Shown piece by piece: positions 33,327 through 42,218 of a stretch of DNA of 64,000 nucleotides. The position numbers and the translations under genes are program-made. The stretch's first letter is position 1. Every line of letters begins with the position of its first letter. The notes below the pieces were generated by a model. That model was not told the origin of the DNA, did not search any database, and saw only the letters and a program-made list of their open reading frames with translations. Origin of the DNA: UBA952 sp044361535. Lineage in GTDB: Bacteria; Bacteroidota; Bacteroidia; Flavobacteriales_D; Crocinitomicaceae. The stretch is from contig JBIKIQ010000007.1 of assembly GCA_044361535.1 (NCBI GenBank), positions 62,001 through 126,000 on the forward strand. The letters are read 5' to 3'.

Positions 33327-34698
33327 TGGGTTCAAGTATTATTTCTACCCTTCGATTTTCGCTTCTGTTTTGAGAGTTTGAATTTGGAACCTTTGGCGAA
33401 TCTTCTCCTTTCCAATCGATAGTATTGACTTCAATTCCTTGTTTTTTAAACCAATTTTCAACGGATTTAACACGATTTTCTGAAAGTTGTTTATTGTAAG
33501 TTTCGTTTCCTATATTATCCGTATGACCAATTAATAGAATCTTTACCTTTTCCACTTTCGCTTGATTTGCAATAAGAGAGAGTGCCTCTTTTGACTCTTC
33601 CGTCAAAATGGATTTATCAAATTCAAAAGTGATGGAAAAAGATTTAGGTTTTTTACTAGTATAATAGGGAGTTGATTCTATATCATCATCCATAAAATCA
33701 ACCTTATATTCTCTTTTAATTTCTTCTTTTTTTACTTGATTAATTATTTTCTCATTTGTAGTGTTTTCCTCTTGTGAAGGTTTGATGTCCTGTTCTAATT
33801 GAGTTAAATCTGCGTAATAAATATCTAAATTTCTTATTAAAAATGCCGTGTTTCCATTTTTTGTAATGGCAAATCCCATGTCATCTTGGTTGGTATTAAA
33901 TGGCTGACCAATATTTATTATGGGACCTATTTTGCCATTTTCAAAAGTTGTTTTAAAAAGATCCATTCCTCCAAAACCACCATATCCATTTGATGCAAAA
34001 TAGATTGTTTTATTGTCTGCTGCTATGAATACCGATCGTTCATTTCCGCTAGTTGACACTGGAAAAATCTTTGGATAAGACCAAACTCCATTTTCTTTAA
34101 CGCTAAAATAAAGGTCCATATTTCCATTATACTCCGATCCGCAAGCTACAATAAATAAATTCCCATTTGGTGATATTGACATTCCGTCTGTTGCAAATCC
34201 AAAATTGGCTTCACTTTCCGCTTTAAAAAATTGATTTATTCCACCACCTAATCCCTTTTTTGATTTCCATTCTCCATCTTCCAATTCAACTTGATAATAA
34301 GGACCACCATCTTTTCTCCAAGAAACTGACCAACTTTGAAAATACATGGTAGTTCCATCAGCAGAAAGTGATGGTTCATCTTCATTTCTATCAGAATTTA
34401 TTTCTCCCCCGGCTTTTTTAGGTTTTGACCAAGTTCCATTTTCATTTTGAATGGAGCAAAAGAGTTCAGAGTTATAATCTTTATAAGTGTTATTAATTTT
34501 CCGAAACTCACGCGTACTCATGAAATAAAGTACTTTTCCATCAGGTGAAACACTAATATTACATTCTCTTTCTTTAGAATTCAATTTCGTGAGTTCTGTA
34601 AATATAACCTCAGAACTATGATGGAGTGTAGAAATATTTTGTGCCAAATTGAATTTCCCAATAATTAAATAAACTCCGATCACTATTTTCTTAACCAT
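33319..34698 (-). CDS. OmpA-family protein with PD40-type propeller repeats
   Basis: 459 residues. Signal peptide (about 1-19, MVKKIVIGVYLIIGKFNLAQ), then TolB-like PD40 repeats over about 40-290 (ISVSPDGKVLYFMSTRE, PSLSADGTTMYFQSW, ISPNGNLFIVACG, IAADNKTIYFASNG), a polar linker, and a C-terminal OmpA peptidoglycan-binding domain (about 350-459, FEFDKSILTEES, LIGHTDNIGN, NRRVEIIL). It would anchor in or below the outer membrane and bind peptidoglycan. Common in Bacteroidota next to PorP/SprF genes, but none is here. Convergent with the vWA partner; 3' ends overlap by 8 bp. Confidence 0.9.
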   Translation of the reverse strand: MVKKIVIGVYLIIGKFNLAQNISTLHHSSEVIFTELTKLNSKERECNISVSPDGKVLYFMSTREFRKINNTYKDYNSELFCSIQNENGTWSKPKKAGGEINSDRNEDEPSLSADGTTMYFQSWSVSWRKDGGPYYQVELEDGEWKSKKGLGGGINQFFKAESEANFGFATDGMSISPNGNLFIVACGSEYNGNMDLYFSVKENGVWSYPKIFPVSTSGNERSVFIAADNKTIYFASNGYGGFGGMDLFKTTFENGKIGPIINIGQPFNTNQDDMGFAITKNGNTAFLIRNLDIYYADLTQLEQDIKPSQEENTTNEKIINQVKKEEIKREYKVDFMDDDIESTPYYTSKKPKSFSITFEFDKSILTEESKEALSLIANQAKVEKVKILLIGHTDNIGNETYNKQLSENRVKSVENWFKKQGIEVNTIDWKGEDSPKVPNSNSQNRSENRRVEIILEPIK

Positions 34699-34820
34699 AT
34701 TCTAAATTTTACAATAAATGGTAAAACACAATTTCTCACTCGGGTTACAAATAATACAATTTATGAGTTTTCAGAAAATGAATATGGCAACTATTTCATT
34801 TTTTCTTCTTAACTTAAAGT

Positions 34821-37103
34821 ATGAATATTACAAAAGATGAAATTTCGAGTATCAAACTCACTGAATTATTTATTAATCAAACGAATCGAACAATCTTTTT
34901 AACAGGAAAAGCCGGAACTGGGAAAACAACCTTATTACGTAAAATTGTTCAAACTACTCAAAAAAACACGGTAATTGTAGCCCCAACAGGAATAGCAGCA
35001 CTAAATGCTGGTGGGGTTACTATCCATTCCTTTTTTCAAATGCCGTTCGGTGCATTTATTCCTGATTCCCAATCTCTAAATGTCGGTGCTTATATAAAGC
35101 ATGAGAATAAAACAACGTTGAAACGACATTTTAAAATGAATAAAAAACGCATTTCAATCATTCGGAATTTGGAACTTCTAATTGTTGATGAGGTGAGTAT
35201 GTTGAGGGCAGATTTACTGGATGCAATTGACTTTATGCTCAAATTTGTTAGAAGAAATAATGAGCCATTTGGAGGTGTTCAAGTCATGTTTATTGGTGAT
35301 TTACTTCAGCTGCCTCCGGTTGTTAAAAATGAGGAATGGAATCTTTTGAAAAATTATTATTCTGGAATTTATTTTTTTAATGCTCAAATATTGACGGCTT
35401 TTCCACCTCTTGTTATTGAACTTACAACAATTTTTAGGCAACAAGATGAACAGTTTATTGAACTTTTGAACAACTTACGAAACAACCGAATAACTGAATC
35501 AAACATATCATTATTGAATTCTAGGGTCATCAAGGATTGGGATGAATTAGACAAAAGTGGTTACATAACTTTATCCACACACAATGCTAGAGCAGATGAA
35601 ATAAATACAAAGGAATTGCAGAAGTTGAAATCTAAATCAAATCATTATCTAGCAGATATAACAGGTGATTTTCCGGAGCATATTTTTCCAATTGACCAAC
35701 AATTAGAACTAAAGGTTGGGGCGCAAGTAATGTTCGTTAAAAATGATATTGGAATAGAGAAAAAATACTATAACGGAAAAATTGGAACTGTTGATTTTTT
35801 AAGCGAATATGAAGTTATTGTCTTTTTTCCGGATGAAAATAAAAAATTTACGGTTGAAAAATATGAATGGTCAAACATTAAATATTCTCTAAATGAAGCC
35901 ACTCAAGAGATTACTGAGGAAATCGTAGGGACCTTTGTTCAATATCCGTTGAAGCTAGCTTGGGCAATTACGGTTCACAAAAGTCAAGGTTTAACCTTCG
36001 AAAAGGCCATTTTAGACGTTAACGATGTTTTTGCACCTGGTCAGGCTTATGTCGCCTTTTCAAGATTGCGATCTCTTGATGGATTAAAACTGGTGAGACC
36101 CATTGAAAACAGATCAATTTCATTGGATCAACAAGTAAAGGACTTTACCCAAATTGATGTGGATCTTTCTATTTTGAATGAAGAATTAACAAAAGATACA
36201 TTTCGTTATCTGGAAAATAGATTGATTCAAACATTTGACTGGTACTCATTGCTAGAATTAGCAAGTGTTGTAATGGCCAGTCATACTGCAGCTCCGATTA
36301 AATCTGAAAAAAACAAAAATGCTGAATGGATAAAGCAATTAGTTAATAATATATCAAGTGTGCAAGAACATTCCTATAATTTCCGGAGACAAATTGAAAA
36401 GCTCTTTATAAATCAAGTTGATATGGAATTTATAAATGAAAGAGTTTTGGCTGCGTATGGTTATTTTTTTCCATTGTTAGATGAAGTTTTAAGTAAACTT
36501 TATCTCAAAATCGGTGAATTAAAATTAATAAGAAAAACCAAGCAATATACAGATGAATTAGAGGAACTCTCAGAACTTTTGTTTGGAAGAATTATAGATC
36601 TTAAAAAGACTCGAATTTTAAGTGAAAAACTTGCTCTTGGTAATGAGATTTCAAAAGATTTATTTAAAATTTCTGAAATCGAAAACTATCAGATTTCTAA
36701 AATAAGTGCTGTTCAACAGATTTTAAGGCAACAAAATAAAAAATCAAAATTAGTTTTGGATGTGATTGATTTTGAATCAAACATAACTAAGGTAAAAAAA
36801 GATAAACAGATAAAGCAAAGTACTGTTGAAATAACATTAGATTTAATTAAAGACGGAAAAGAAATACACGAAATAGCTCGAGCTAGACAACTATCTGAAA
36901 CAACGATTTACGGCCACATTGCTCAATTGATTCGTGCAGAGAAAATAGAGTTGAAAGAAGTTATGAATGAAGCTAGAATAAAAGAGATTCAATCATTAGT
37001 AGGTCAAGTTGGCGGAACCTCACTATCCCAAATTAAGTCCCAAATAGGAGAACAAATTTCATGGGATGAATTAAGGATTTATCAAGCTTCAACAATAATT
37101 TAG
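34821..37103 (+). CDS. PIF1/RecD-like helicase with C-terminal HTH domain
   Basis: 760-residue superfamily 1B helicase. Walker A GKAGTGKTT (29-37), motif Ia APTGIAALNAGG, Walker B VDEVSM (121-126), motif III GDLLQLPPV and a C-terminal 2B/SH3-like motif VHKSQGLTFEKAI with VAFSRLR. A long helical segment follows, then a C-terminal helicase-associated HTH (about 670-745, key blocks TVEITLDLIKDGKEIHEIA and LSETTIYGHIAQLI) of the HTH_40 kind. It probably unwinds DNA in replication or repair. Convergent with folB; the two stop codons overlap as TTAG (37100-37103). Confidence 0.9.
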   Translation: MNITKDEISSIKLTELFINQTNRTIFLTGKAGTGKTTLLRKIVQTTQKNTVIVAPTGIAALNAGGVTIHSFFQMPFGAFIPDSQSLNVGAYIKHENKTTLKRHFKMNKKRISIIRNLELLIVDEVSMLRADLLDAIDFMLKFVRRNNEPFGGVQVMFIGDLLQLPPVVKNEEWNLLKNYYSGIYFFNAQILTAFPPLVIELTTIFRQQDEQFIELLNNLRNNRITESNISLLNSRVIKDWDELDKSGYITLSTHNARADEINTKELQKLKSKSNHYLADITGDFPEHIFPIDQQLELKVGAQVMFVKNDIGIEKKYYNGKIGTVDFLSEYEVIVFFPDENKKFTVEKYEWSNIKYSLNEATQEITEEIVGTFVQYPLKLAWAITVHKSQGLTFEKAILDVNDVFAPGQAYVAFSRLRSLDGLKLVRPIENRSISLDQQVKDFTQIDVDLSILNEELTKDTFRYLENRLIQTFDWYSLLELASVVMASHTAAPIKSEKNKNAEWIKQLVNNISSVQEHSYNFRRQIEKLFINQVDMEFINERVLAAYGYFFPLLDEVLSKLYLKIGELKLIRKTKQYTDELEELSELLFGRIIDLKKTRILSEKLALGNEISKDLFKISEIENYQISKISAVQQILRQQNKKSKLVLDVIDFESNITKVKKDKQIKQSTVEITLDLIKDGKEIHEIARARQLSETTIYGHIAQLIRAEKIELKEVMNEARIKEIQSLVGQVGGTSLSQIKSQIGEQISWDELRIYQASTII

Positions 37104-37459
37104 TCGAAATCTGAGATACTAATTGAAACCGAATCTACATCACCGTTTATGGGTGGAGATAATTTAATAATCTGAACATCAACTCTATAGCATGAAGTAA
37201 ATTCTTCTTTAATACGCACGTATATCCTTTGGCCAACATGTTCAATTAGTTTAGAGGGAACTTTCATTTCTGACTCAACTATTTGATTAACTGTAACATA
37301 ATCTATGGTTTTACTCAAGTCATCTGTTTCTGATGCCAGTTTAAAATCAGTTTCAATTTTAACATTTACGAGGTAATTACCACCAATTTTTGTTTCCTCT
37401 TGAAGACATCCATGAAAGGCATATATTCTGATTCCAGAAACGAAAATCAAATTTTTCAT
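37100..37459 (-). CDS. folB: Dihydroneopterin aldolase
   Basis: Converts 7,8-dihydroneopterin to 6-hydroxymethyl-dihydropterin in folate synthesis. 119 residues, the usual length, with the family pattern: FVSGIRIYAFHGCLQEE (about 6-22, with catalytic Glu), ETDDLSKTIDYVTV, and SKLIEHVGQRI. It overlaps gltX by 4 bp (ATGA), so it is the second gene of a two-gene operon. folK, the next enzyme of the pathway, is at 52078-52545. Confidence 0.92.
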   Translation of the reverse strand: MKNLIFVSGIRIYAFHGCLQEETKIGGNYLVNVKIETDFKLASETDDLSKTIDYVTVNQIVESEMKVPSKLIEHVGQRIYVRIKEEFTSCYRVDVQIIKLSPPINGDVDSVSISISDFD

Positions 37460-38976
37460 TTAGAATGTTGAGAAATAATGATTAAACCTGTTTTCATTCT
37501 TTCTATCACTTCATCTTTACCTAAAAAAGCTGAAATATCAAACATACCGGGTCCCATTCCTACACCAGTAACAACTAATCGAAATGGCAGCAAAACGGCG
37601 CCAATTCCAACTCCTTTAGATTCGAGGTAATTTTTAAATTTTGACTCTATGGAAGCGGCTGTAAAATCAACCATTTCTTGAATTTCATCCATCCAACCCT
37701 GAACTAATTCAGATGTTTCTGGTTTCCATTTTTTTGAAATAGTATCGAAGTCGTAGGATTGAGGTCTTTCAAACAAATAACTTCCTTCATTTAAAATATC
37801 AGTAACAAATGTTGCTCGTTCCTTCATTAAACGGCAAATCTCTTGTAAATCTGAAATCTCAATATCCTTTTGTATTTTACTTTTTAATTCATGAGCTAAA
37901 TCAGCATCTGGTGTTGCTCGCAAATATTGTTGTTGAAACCATTTTGTTTTATCGGGATCAAATTTAGCTCCTGCTTTTGAAACTCTGTCAAGCGAAAAAC
38001 TCTCAGCTAATTCATCTAAACCAAATATTTCTTGAGTAGTACCAGGGTTCCAACCTAAAAAAGCTAGCATATTAATGAAAGCTTGACTATTGTAACCTTT
38101 TTCGCGATATCCTGAATAAAGCTCTCCTTCGGCTGTGTGCCAATCCAATGGGAAAACGGGGAAACCTAAGCGATCACCATCCCTTTTTGAAAGTTTGCCA
38201 TTGCCATCAGGTCTTAAAAGTAGGGGGAGATGCGCAAAATCAGGACATTCCCAACCAAATGCTTCATATAACAAAAAATGGAGTGGGGCAGAAGGCAACC
38301 ATTCTTCACCTCGAATAACATGACTTATTTTCATTAAATAGTCGTCAACAACATTTGCCAAATGGTAGGTGGGCATTCCATCACTTTTAAAAAGTACTTT
38401 GTCATCCAAATTATTTGTGTTCACGACAACCCAGCCTCTAATTGTATCATGAAAACGAACATCTCTATTTCGAGGCATCTTCATTCGGATTACATAAGGA
38501 ATACCATCATTAAGTAGTTTGTTAACTTCGTCTTGTGGTAATGTGAGTGAATTACGCATTGACATTCTAGTAACACTGTTATATTGCCAGTTAGGCATTC
38601 CCATTTGCTTTGCTTGTTCGCGCACTTTTTCTAATTCTTCGGCCGAGTCAAATGCATAATATGCCTTATCTTCTGATATAAGCTGTTCGGCAAAAGGTTT
38701 GTACATTTCTTTTCGCTCAGATTGCACATAAGGACCATAATTTCCTCCAAGACCAGGTCCTTCTGTTGGCATAATACCACACCATTTCATTGATTCTATA
38801 ATATATTCTTGAGCGCCGGGTACAAAACGCGTTTGATCAGTATCTTCAATACGAATAATAAATGTTCCATTATTCTTTTTAGCAAAGAGGTAATTGTAAA
38901 GTGCAGTCCTTACACCTCCCATATGCAATGGGCCAGTCGGTGAAGGGGCGAATCTAACGCGAACAGGTTTTGACAT
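37456..38976 (-). CDS. gltX: Glutamyl-tRNA synthetase
   Basis: Charges tRNA-Glu. 506 residues, class I fold: FAPSPTGPLHMGG (HIGH box, His18-Gly21), RIEDTDQTR (about 42-50), HVIRGEEWLPSAP and the KMSKS-type KLSKR (261-265), then an anticodon-binding C-terminal region. ATG 38976 starts MSKPVRVRFAPSPTG, directly at the class-defining motif, as expected for the family. Its promoter box (38993-39000) is 16 bases upstream. Confidence 0.97.
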   Translation of the reverse strand: MSKPVRVRFAPSPTGPLHMGGVRTALYNYLFAKKNNGTFIIRIEDTDQTRFVPGAQEYIIESMKWCGIMPTEGPGLGGNYGPYVQSERKEMYKPFAEQLISEDKAYYAFDSAEELEKVREQAKQMGMPNWQYNSVTRMSMRNSLTLPQDEVNKLLNDGIPYVIRMKMPRNRDVRFHDTIRGWVVVNTNNLDDKVLFKSDGMPTYHLANVVDDYLMKISHVIRGEEWLPSAPLHFLLYEAFGWECPDFAHLPLLLRPDGNGKLSKRDGDRLGFPVFPLDWHTAEGELYSGYREKGYNSQAFINMLAFLGWNPGTTQEIFGLDELAESFSLDRVSKAGAKFDPDKTKWFQQQYLRATPDADLAHELKSKIQKDIEISDLQEICRLMKERATFVTDILNEGSYLFERPQSYDFDTISKKWKPETSELVQGWMDEIQEMVDFTAASIESKFKNYLESKGVGIGAVLLPFRLVVTGVGMGPGMFDISAFLGKDEVIERMKTGLIIISQHSK

Positions 38977-39279
38977 TTTTTTAAAATTTATGCAAAGATA
39001 CGTGTTCTTTTGTACTTGAGTAGATGGGTTTATAAAGATTATTAAGAAGTTTTATGAATAAGATGATTGGATCTGTTTTGAAAATTTTCCACACGATAAT
39101 TTTTTATTTATTAAACTGAATATCAATTGTTTGAAAAAGTATATGCTTTATTGATTCCGGCAATGACTTCAGAATATATTTTAATTTCTTTTGAAAAATA
39201 GTTGTATAATTCGTGATTTATAAAACTTTTTTCTTTGCAGGTTGTTTAAGCTTTTAATAATTTAATTAAACAAAAAAAT
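38977..39279. other. 303-bp intergenic region between gltX and the fasciclin gene
   Basis: AT-rich divergent gap. It holds the gltX -7 box (38993-39000). No open reading frame of plausible length and no RNA gene is visible. TGTTTAA (39243-39249) and TTAAACA (39266-39272) form a weak inverted repeat close to the fasciclin start; no clear -7 box for that gene is seen. Confidence 0.6.
38993..39000 (-). promoter_or_regulatory. -7 promoter element of gltX-folB
   Basis: On the minus strand this reads TATCTTTG, a perfect TAnnTTTG match, ending 16 bases before the gltX ATG. There is no TTG 19 bases further upstream. Confidence 0.55.
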
Positions 39280-41241
39280 ATGAAAAAATTAAAAATTTAT
39301 TCTTTTGCCACCTTGAGCTCAATGCTATTCTTTAGTTCGGGTTCTTTTGCTCAAACAAATGTGTTTGATAACGTAATCGCAACAAGTCCAAATCACACAT
39401 ATTTGGAGGCGGCCTTAATTCAAGAAGGTTTAGTAACTGCATTACAAAACCAGTCTGCTACCTTAACTGTTTTTGCTCCAGATGACGCCGCATTTACTGC
39501 CTTGGCAACAGCACTAAATACGGATATCAATGGTTTATTGGCATTGCCTAATTTAGATGATATTTTATTGTATCATGTATTGGGTACAACAGTTCCTTCC
39601 ACTGCTATCACCAATGGAACAATTGTTCAACCCTTAAGCCCAACCAATACAGTTAAATTAACTTTGACCGGTTCGGGAAATGTATTTGTTAATCATGCAC
39701 AAGTTACAGCTGCCAATTTGAACGCAACAAACGGAACTGTTCATGTTACAAACGCTGTTCTTTTGCCGGTTGAGACAGTTGCGGATGTGGCAATTGATAA
39801 TGGTTTTAGTACATTGGTTACTGCAGTAGTAACAGCTGAGTTACTTCCCGTTCTAACAAATCCTTTAGCCAATTATACGGTATTTGCTCCCACGAATCAA
39901 GCATTTGAAAATCTTGCTACTGCTCTAAATACAACTGTTAGTGGGCTTTTGGCTCTGCCAAATTTAGCAGACGTTCTTGCTTACCATGTTTTAGGTACAG
40001 AGGTTCCTTCAAGTGCCGTTACGAATGGTGCAATTGTTCAACCGTTAAGTACAACAAATACATTAAAATTAACGGCAACATCCACTGGAAATGTATTTGT
40101 TAATCAGGCGCAAGTGACATCTGTTGACATTAATGCTGATAACGGTATAGTACATGTATTGAACGGGGTTGTTTTACCTGTTGAGACTGTTGCAGATGTT
40201 GCAATTGATAATGGATTTAGCACTTTAGTAACTGCAGTTGTTACAGCAGAGTTATTACCTGCTTTGACAAATCCATTAGCGACTTACACTGTGTTTGCTC
40301 CAACTAATGAAGCTTTTACAGATTTAGCTGATGCTCTTGGAACAACTGTTAATGGCTTACTAGCATTACCTAACTTGGCCGACATCTTAACATACCATGT
40401 TTTGGGAACAGAAGTTCCTTCCTCAGCGGTAACAAACGGTGTGATTGTTCAACCTTTGAGTACAACTAATACCCTAAAACTTTCTGTAACTTCTACTGGA
40501 GATGTGTTTGTTAACCAAGCACAAGTAACTTCTGTAGATATCAATGCTAGTAACGGAGTAGTTCATGTTCTAGATGCAGTAGTTTTACCGATTGAAACTG
40601 TTGTTGATGTTGCCATTGATAATGGGTTTTCTACACTAACCACAGCTGTTATTACGGCAGACTTATTACCTGTGTTGACAGATCCTTTGTCTGAATTTAC
40701 AGTTTTTGCTCCTACTAATCAAGCTTTCAATGATCTTGCTACAGCACTTAATACAAACATTGCTGGTATTCTAGCATTACCGAATTTGGCTGATGTACTT
40801 ACTTATCACGTTGTTGAAGGTACAGTTTTATCAACACAATTAACTGCAGGACCAGTCGCTACAGTAAACGGTGAAGACGTAATTGTTTCATTAACTAATG
40901 GAGTTACAATAAATGATGCAACTGTTACTTTAGCAGATGTTCCAGCTGATAATGGTGTTGTTCATGTTATTGATGGTGTCTTATTACCACCAACTGCTGG
41001 AATGACAGAAAATGCAAATGATAAAATTGTGGTTTATCCTAATCCATTTGAAAATCAACTTTCATTGACTGTAAGTGAGTCTACAACTTATTCGATTTTG
41101 GATTTGAATGGTAAAATCTTGAAATCGGGGAGTGTAAATGCTAATGGATCTATTGATTTGTCTGAATTGAATTCTGGTTCATATTTATTGAACACAATTA
41201 ATAATTCAGGAAGCTCAGTAGTTTCTGTTGTTAAGAGATAA
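39280..41241 (+). CDS. Secreted fasciclin (FAS1) multi-domain adhesin with type IX secretion tail
   Basis: 653 residues: signal peptide (about 1-25, ending SFAQ), four tandem FAS1 domains (about 26-162, 163-299, 300-436, 437-571), and a type-A type IX sorting domain (about 590-653, IVVYPNPFENQLSL...SYLLNTI). Each FAS1 has the H1/H2-like blocks, e.g. FAPDDAAFTAL / FAPTNQAF (TVFAPTN) and YHVLGTEVPSS. FAS1 domains mediate adhesion in many organisms. Domains 2-4 are almost identical (411-bp unit). A perfect terminator follows at 41256. Confidence 0.93.
   Translation: MKKLKIYSFATLSSMLFFSSGSFAQTNVFDNVIATSPNHTYLEAALIQEGLVTALQNQSATLTVFAPDDAAFTALATALNTDINGLLALPNLDDILLYHVLGTTVPSTAITNGTIVQPLSPTNTVKLTLTGSGNVFVNHAQVTAANLNATNGTVHVTNAVLLPVETVADVAIDNGFSTLVTAVVTAELLPVLTNPLANYTVFAPTNQAFENLATALNTTVSGLLALPNLADVLAYHVLGTEVPSSAVTNGAIVQPLSTTNTLKLTATSTGNVFVNQAQVTSVDINADNGIVHVLNGVVLPVETVADVAIDNGFSTLVTAVVTAELLPALTNPLATYTVFAPTNEAFTDLADALGTTVNGLLALPNLADILTYHVLGTEVPSSAVTNGVIVQPLSTTNTLKLSVTSTGDVFVNQAQVTSVDINASNGVVHVLDAVVLPIETVVDVAIDNGFSTLTTAVITADLLPVLTDPLSEFTVFAPTNQAFNDLATALNTNIAGILALPNLADVLTYHVVEGTVLSTQLTAGPVATVNGEDVIVSLTNGVTINDATVTLADVPADNGVVHVIDGVLLPPTAGMTENANDKIVVYPNPFENQLSLTVSESTTYSILDLNGKILKSGSVNANGSIDLSELNSGSYLLNTINNSGSSVVSVVKR
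39769..41001 (+). repeat. Tandem 411-bp FAS1-coding repeats
   Basis: Three units start at 39769, 40180 and 40591, exactly 411 bp (137 codons) apart. All begin '(V/I)ETV(A/V)DVAIDNGFSTL'. Units 1 and 2 are nearly the same protein sequence; the last diverges in its second half (TVLSTQLTAGPVATVNGEDV). Synonymous differences are frequent, so the copies are not freshly made. Confidence 0.88.
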
Positions 41242-41255
41242 AAATTAAATGATTT

Positions 41256-41290
41256 AAAAAAAGTCACCTCAATCGAGGTGACTTTTTTTT
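41256..41290. terminator. Bidirectional terminator after the fasciclin gene
   Basis: A perfect 15-bp stem A7-GTCACCTC / GAGGTGAC-T7 with loop AATC and T or A runs on both sides. The stop codon of the convergent nitroreductase (41289-41291) is built into its T run. Confidence 0.9.
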
Positions 41291-42011
41291 ATCTTATAAA
41301 AATGACTTCTTCGTTCGGAACTCTAAATCTTGGCCCCCAAATTCCTTCTTCGGTTCCTTTACCAACGGAAATAATCATATTGATCTCAGCACCTCGAGGT
41401 AAATTCAATGCACGTTTAACGCGTTTCTCATCAAAACCTTCCATTGGACATGAGTGAAAACCTTCTGCAGCAATAGAAAGCATGAAAGTTTGGGCAGCTA
41501 AAGCACAGGATTTATGAACCATGATGCGTTGGTTAGCTACTCCTCCCGTGCGAAAAAAGGGTTTACGTAAGCCAGCAAAAAAACTAATTGATCTTCTAAT
41601 TGTCGACATAATTCCAAAGCCATCATTCATGTATAAAAGGGGCATTACTTTACCGTAATAATCCATTCCTCCTTTTTGTAACTTATTGGGTTCACCAACT
41701 ATTGTACTTTTGATTTTTTCTAAATTCCATTTAGCTCGCTGTTTCCATTTGTCTTTACGTGTAACAAAAACCACCATTTGCTGTGCTGTTTTGGCTGCTT
41801 GTTGATTAAGACAAAGTGGAATAAATGTTTTAAGTTCCTCATCTGATTTAATCCAGTAAAATTCCCATAATTGCATATTACTACTATTGGGAGATAAAAC
41901 TGCACGTTCTAAACTTTTTTGCATTACCTCTTCAGGAACAGGGATGTTTGCATCAAAAACACGATTTGATCTTCTATAATTGATGATTTCTTGAAATTCT
42001 TTTGAGTACAT
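41289..42011 (-). CDS. Nitroreductase-family protein
   Basis: 240-residue FMN-dependent oxidoreductase of the nitroreductase superfamily. YRRSNRVFDANIPVP (about 12-26) and LSPNSSNMQLWEFYW (about 37-51) are the FMN-binding blocks; CPMEGFDEKRVKRALNLP is the C-terminal family block (TGG region: 'SVGKGTEEGIWG'). It differs from the shorter nitroreductase at 2973 in length and in the C-terminal lid. A -7 box lies at 42049-42056. Substrate unknown. Confidence 0.87.
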   Translation of the reverse strand: MYSKEFQEIINYRRSNRVFDANIPVPEEVMQKSLERAVLSPNSSNMQLWEFYWIKSDEELKTFIPLCLNQQAAKTAQQMVVFVTRKDKWKQRAKWNLEKIKSTIVGEPNKLQKGGMDYYGKVMPLLYMNDGFGIMSTIRRSISFFAGLRKPFFRTGGVANQRIMVHKSCALAAQTFMLSIAAEGFHSCPMEGFDEKRVKRALNLPRGAEINMIISVGKGTEEGIWGPRFRVPNEEVIFIR

Positions 42012-42048
42012 TTTTTATTTATTAAAACAATTAGTGGATCGCTAAGTT

Positions 42049-42056
42049 CAAAGGTA
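42049..42056 (-). promoter_or_regulatory. Candidate -7 element of the second nitroreductase
   Basis: Reads TACCTTTG on the minus strand, an exact TAnnTTTG, 37 bases before the ATG at 42011. No TTG at the expected -33 spacing. Confidence 0.4.
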
Positions 42057-42218
42057 TAATTCCTATCAATTTATGGTACTTTAACGGTGATACAAATCTA
42101 GGCAGTTTCCATTAAATTTTTCCTGAATAATGTAAATTAATACTCACTATAATAAAACATTATATAAAATAATTAAAACATAAGTAGATTGCAATCGTTT
42201 AGAATAAAAACAACTAAT

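Noticed and set aside
39769..41001. CRISPR-like or mobile repeat array
   Set aside because: The repeats are in-frame protein-coding FAS1 units with no spacers.
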